Source: JABDEZ01 sp965276955 (GTDB taxonomy: Bacteria; Bacteroidota; Bacteroidia; Chitinophagales; Chitinophagaceae). From it: a DNA stretch of 64,000 nucleotides. This document shows positions 62,844 to 64,000 of the stretch, in pieces. The notes under the pieces are model-generated. The model ran no database searches, had not been told where the DNA came from, and saw only the letters and a program-made list of their open reading frames with translations. The stretch's first letter is position 1. Each line of letters begins with the position of its first letter. A program made the position numbers and the translations under genes. The DNA lies in assembly GCA_965276955.1 (NCBI GenBank), contig CBDIBP010000012.1:6799-70798 (forward strand). The letters are read 5' to 3'.

Positions 62844-64000
62844 TTATCCCCTAAGTTCTGGCTTGCGCCATACCATAATGCGCCATACTACCGCAGGGAT
62901 AAAGAGTATAATGATGGCGAAGATGGCTGGTCTTGAAGCATTGCCCATAGATATGCAGGCACCGGCCAATGCAATGGCGTATATGATCATGGGCAGCGAA
63001 ATGAGTATGATGAGACCTGGCACACCAAGTGGTATCTTAAATGGTCGATGCATGGCAGGCTCTTTTATGCGCAGCCTGATGAGCGAAAAATACTCCAGGA
63101 AGAGTCCTGCGCCATAAATGGTAACGTCTATCACCAGCAGGTCGGCAAAGGTCCACAGCACCATGATGCTGACCACCAGCGAGCAAGCTATGAGTGATAT
63201 GTAAGGTGTATGCAGGCGTGGATGTACCTTGCTGAGTATACGCGGCAGCAACTGGTCGTCGGCCATCACCTTGGGTACGCGCGATACCGATAGCAGGTTA
63301 GCATTGTAAATGCCTATGGTGCTGGCCATGCCCCCGCAAGCTATAAGTACACCCAGCCAGCGGCCGGCTACCAGTTCACCCAAGGCTGGGAAACCTTTTG
63401 TGGCCAGGTCATTATGGCCGATACCTGATAGCTGGGCCACTATGATAACGAGGACGTACATGCCCAATACGGTAACAAAAGCAATAATGATGGAAATAAG
63501 ATAGGAGCGTACTGGGTTCTCTACCTCTTCGGCATAGGTGGTCACATTGTCCCAACCCAGCATGTTCCACATAATGGTGTATAATGCCAGGCCAAGAGAT
63601 GGGAATGCGGGGCCTTTTAATGATAGTGCGGGTAGAGAACTGCCGGTGTGGTGGCAGAAGAAAAGGATAAACAGGATAACAAAAGGAAGTATAACAAAAG
63701 CGCTTAGGAAAGAAGATACCTTACCCACCTGCACTATACCCAATATATTTAGAAAGGCCGATGACCAAATGATGGCCAGGCATACCGGTATCTTGAATGC
63801 CTCGAGCCCCGGGAAGAGGTAGGTAGCATATTGTACAAAAAGCACGGGGTAGATGGCGAGGTCTACAAAGGTGTAGAACCAAGTCCATATTCCTTCGTAA
63901 AATCCCCAGCGGCGGCCAAGGGCTTTGCGCACCCACTTGTAGTACCCGCCTTCTACGGGCATCATACCGTTCAGCTCCAGCACTACAAGTATAGAAGGTA
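62844..64000 (-). CDS. APC-family amino acid permease, N-terminus beyond the window
   Basis: The frame runs off the right edge of the window. The visible 385 residues hold about ten transmembrane helices. PSILVVLELNGMMPVEGGYY and KWVRKALGRRWGFYEGIWTW match the N-terminal part of the APC superfamily (amino acid-polyamine-organocation transporters), and the last residues VWRIMVWRKPELRG are basic. The ATG at 63983 is an internal Met, not the real start. The substrate is unknown. Confidence 0.87.
   Translation of the reverse strand, partial: PSILVVLELNGMMPVEGGYYKWVRKALGRRWGFYEGIWTWFYTFVDLAIYPVLFVQYATYLFPGLEAFKIPVCLAIIWSSAFLNILGIVQVGKVSSFLSAFVILPFVILFILFFCHHTGSSLPALSLKGPAFPSLGLALYTIMWNMLGWDNVTTYAEEVENPVRSYLISIIIAFVTVLGMYVLVIIVAQLSGIGHNDLATKGFPALGELVAGRWLGVLIACGGMASTIGIYNANLLSVSRVPKVMADDQLLPRILSKVHPRLHTPYISLIACSLVVSIMVLWTFADLLVIDVTIYGAGLFLEYFSLIRLRIKEPAMHRPFKIPLGVPGLIILISLPMIIYAIALAGACISMGNASRPAIFAIIILFIPAVVWRIMVWRKPELRG

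Noticed and set aside
1..64000. Insertion sequences, rRNA genes or riboswitches
   Set aside because: No transposase motif, no rRNA-like segment and no conserved leader structure upstream of a metabolic gene was seen.

Overview
The window looks like a chromosomal segment of a Bacteroidota bacterium, most likely of the Chitinophagaceae or a related family (inference). The evidence is: candidate promoters that fit the Bacteroidota -7 consensus TAnnTTTG; a TonB-dependent receptor with an N-terminal carboxypeptidase-like domain; secreted proteins with type IX secretion (T9SS) C-terminal tails; a PorW/SprE-like T9SS component; many lipoproteins with a Cys-Lys-Lys or similar start; MtaB, an RSH protein, a two-lipoyl pyruvate dehydrogenase E2, and DUF3050. 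No Shine-Dalgarno pattern stands out.

Layout. 0.2-2.3 kb: elongation factor G, minus strand, interrupted by about a dozen small indels. 2.7-11.4 kb: an envelope cluster (SdiA-regulated-type propeller, OprO/P-like porin, two lipoproteins, TonB receptor, secreted endonuclease/exonuclease/phosphatase) that may serve capture of phosphate or nucleic-acid breakdown products. 11.5-14.9 kb: small conserved proteins and a PHP-type PolX whose polymerase site is degenerate. 15.1-28.6 kb: housekeeping core (pyruvate dehydrogenase E2, DNA polymerase III gamma/tau with an A10 slippage candidate, DUF3050, PorW/SprE-like protein with a hendecad coiled coil, RelA/SpoT, M32 carboxypeptidase, EVE protein). 28.6-32.8 kb: accessory strip with a terminase-small-subunit-like DNA-binding protein, a hairpin-rich intergenic repeat, an AT-rich membrane protein of unknown function with its own clear promoter, and a remnant of a second EVE gene. 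32.8-43.8 kb: polyprenyl synthase, RNase R, LpxK, glutamate formimidoyltransferase, GNAT, PurM-like, two tandem outer-membrane paralogues, MtaB. 43.8-52.1 kb: an intact tRNA-Lys(CTT) whose last bases are repeated exactly 8.2 kb downstream, bracketing a tRNA-Leu scar and a ten-gene same-strand cluster built around a Crp/Fnr regulator. 52.2-54.9 kb: large T9SS-exported NHL/PKD protein (frameshifted). 55.1-64 kb: many small stress and adaptation genes, including an orphan PAS plus histidine-kinase dimerisation protein, an ArsR-SRPBCC-DoxX-YdeI gene group with a double operator, an AraC regulator next to an NmrA-like reductase, and the start of an APC permease cut by the window end.

Quality caveat: at least seven genes carry single-base indels with otherwise intact coding. 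Many of these are probably sequence errors rather than true pseudogenes, and fusA is by far the worst. No CRISPR array, IS transposase, riboswitch or rRNA was seen.
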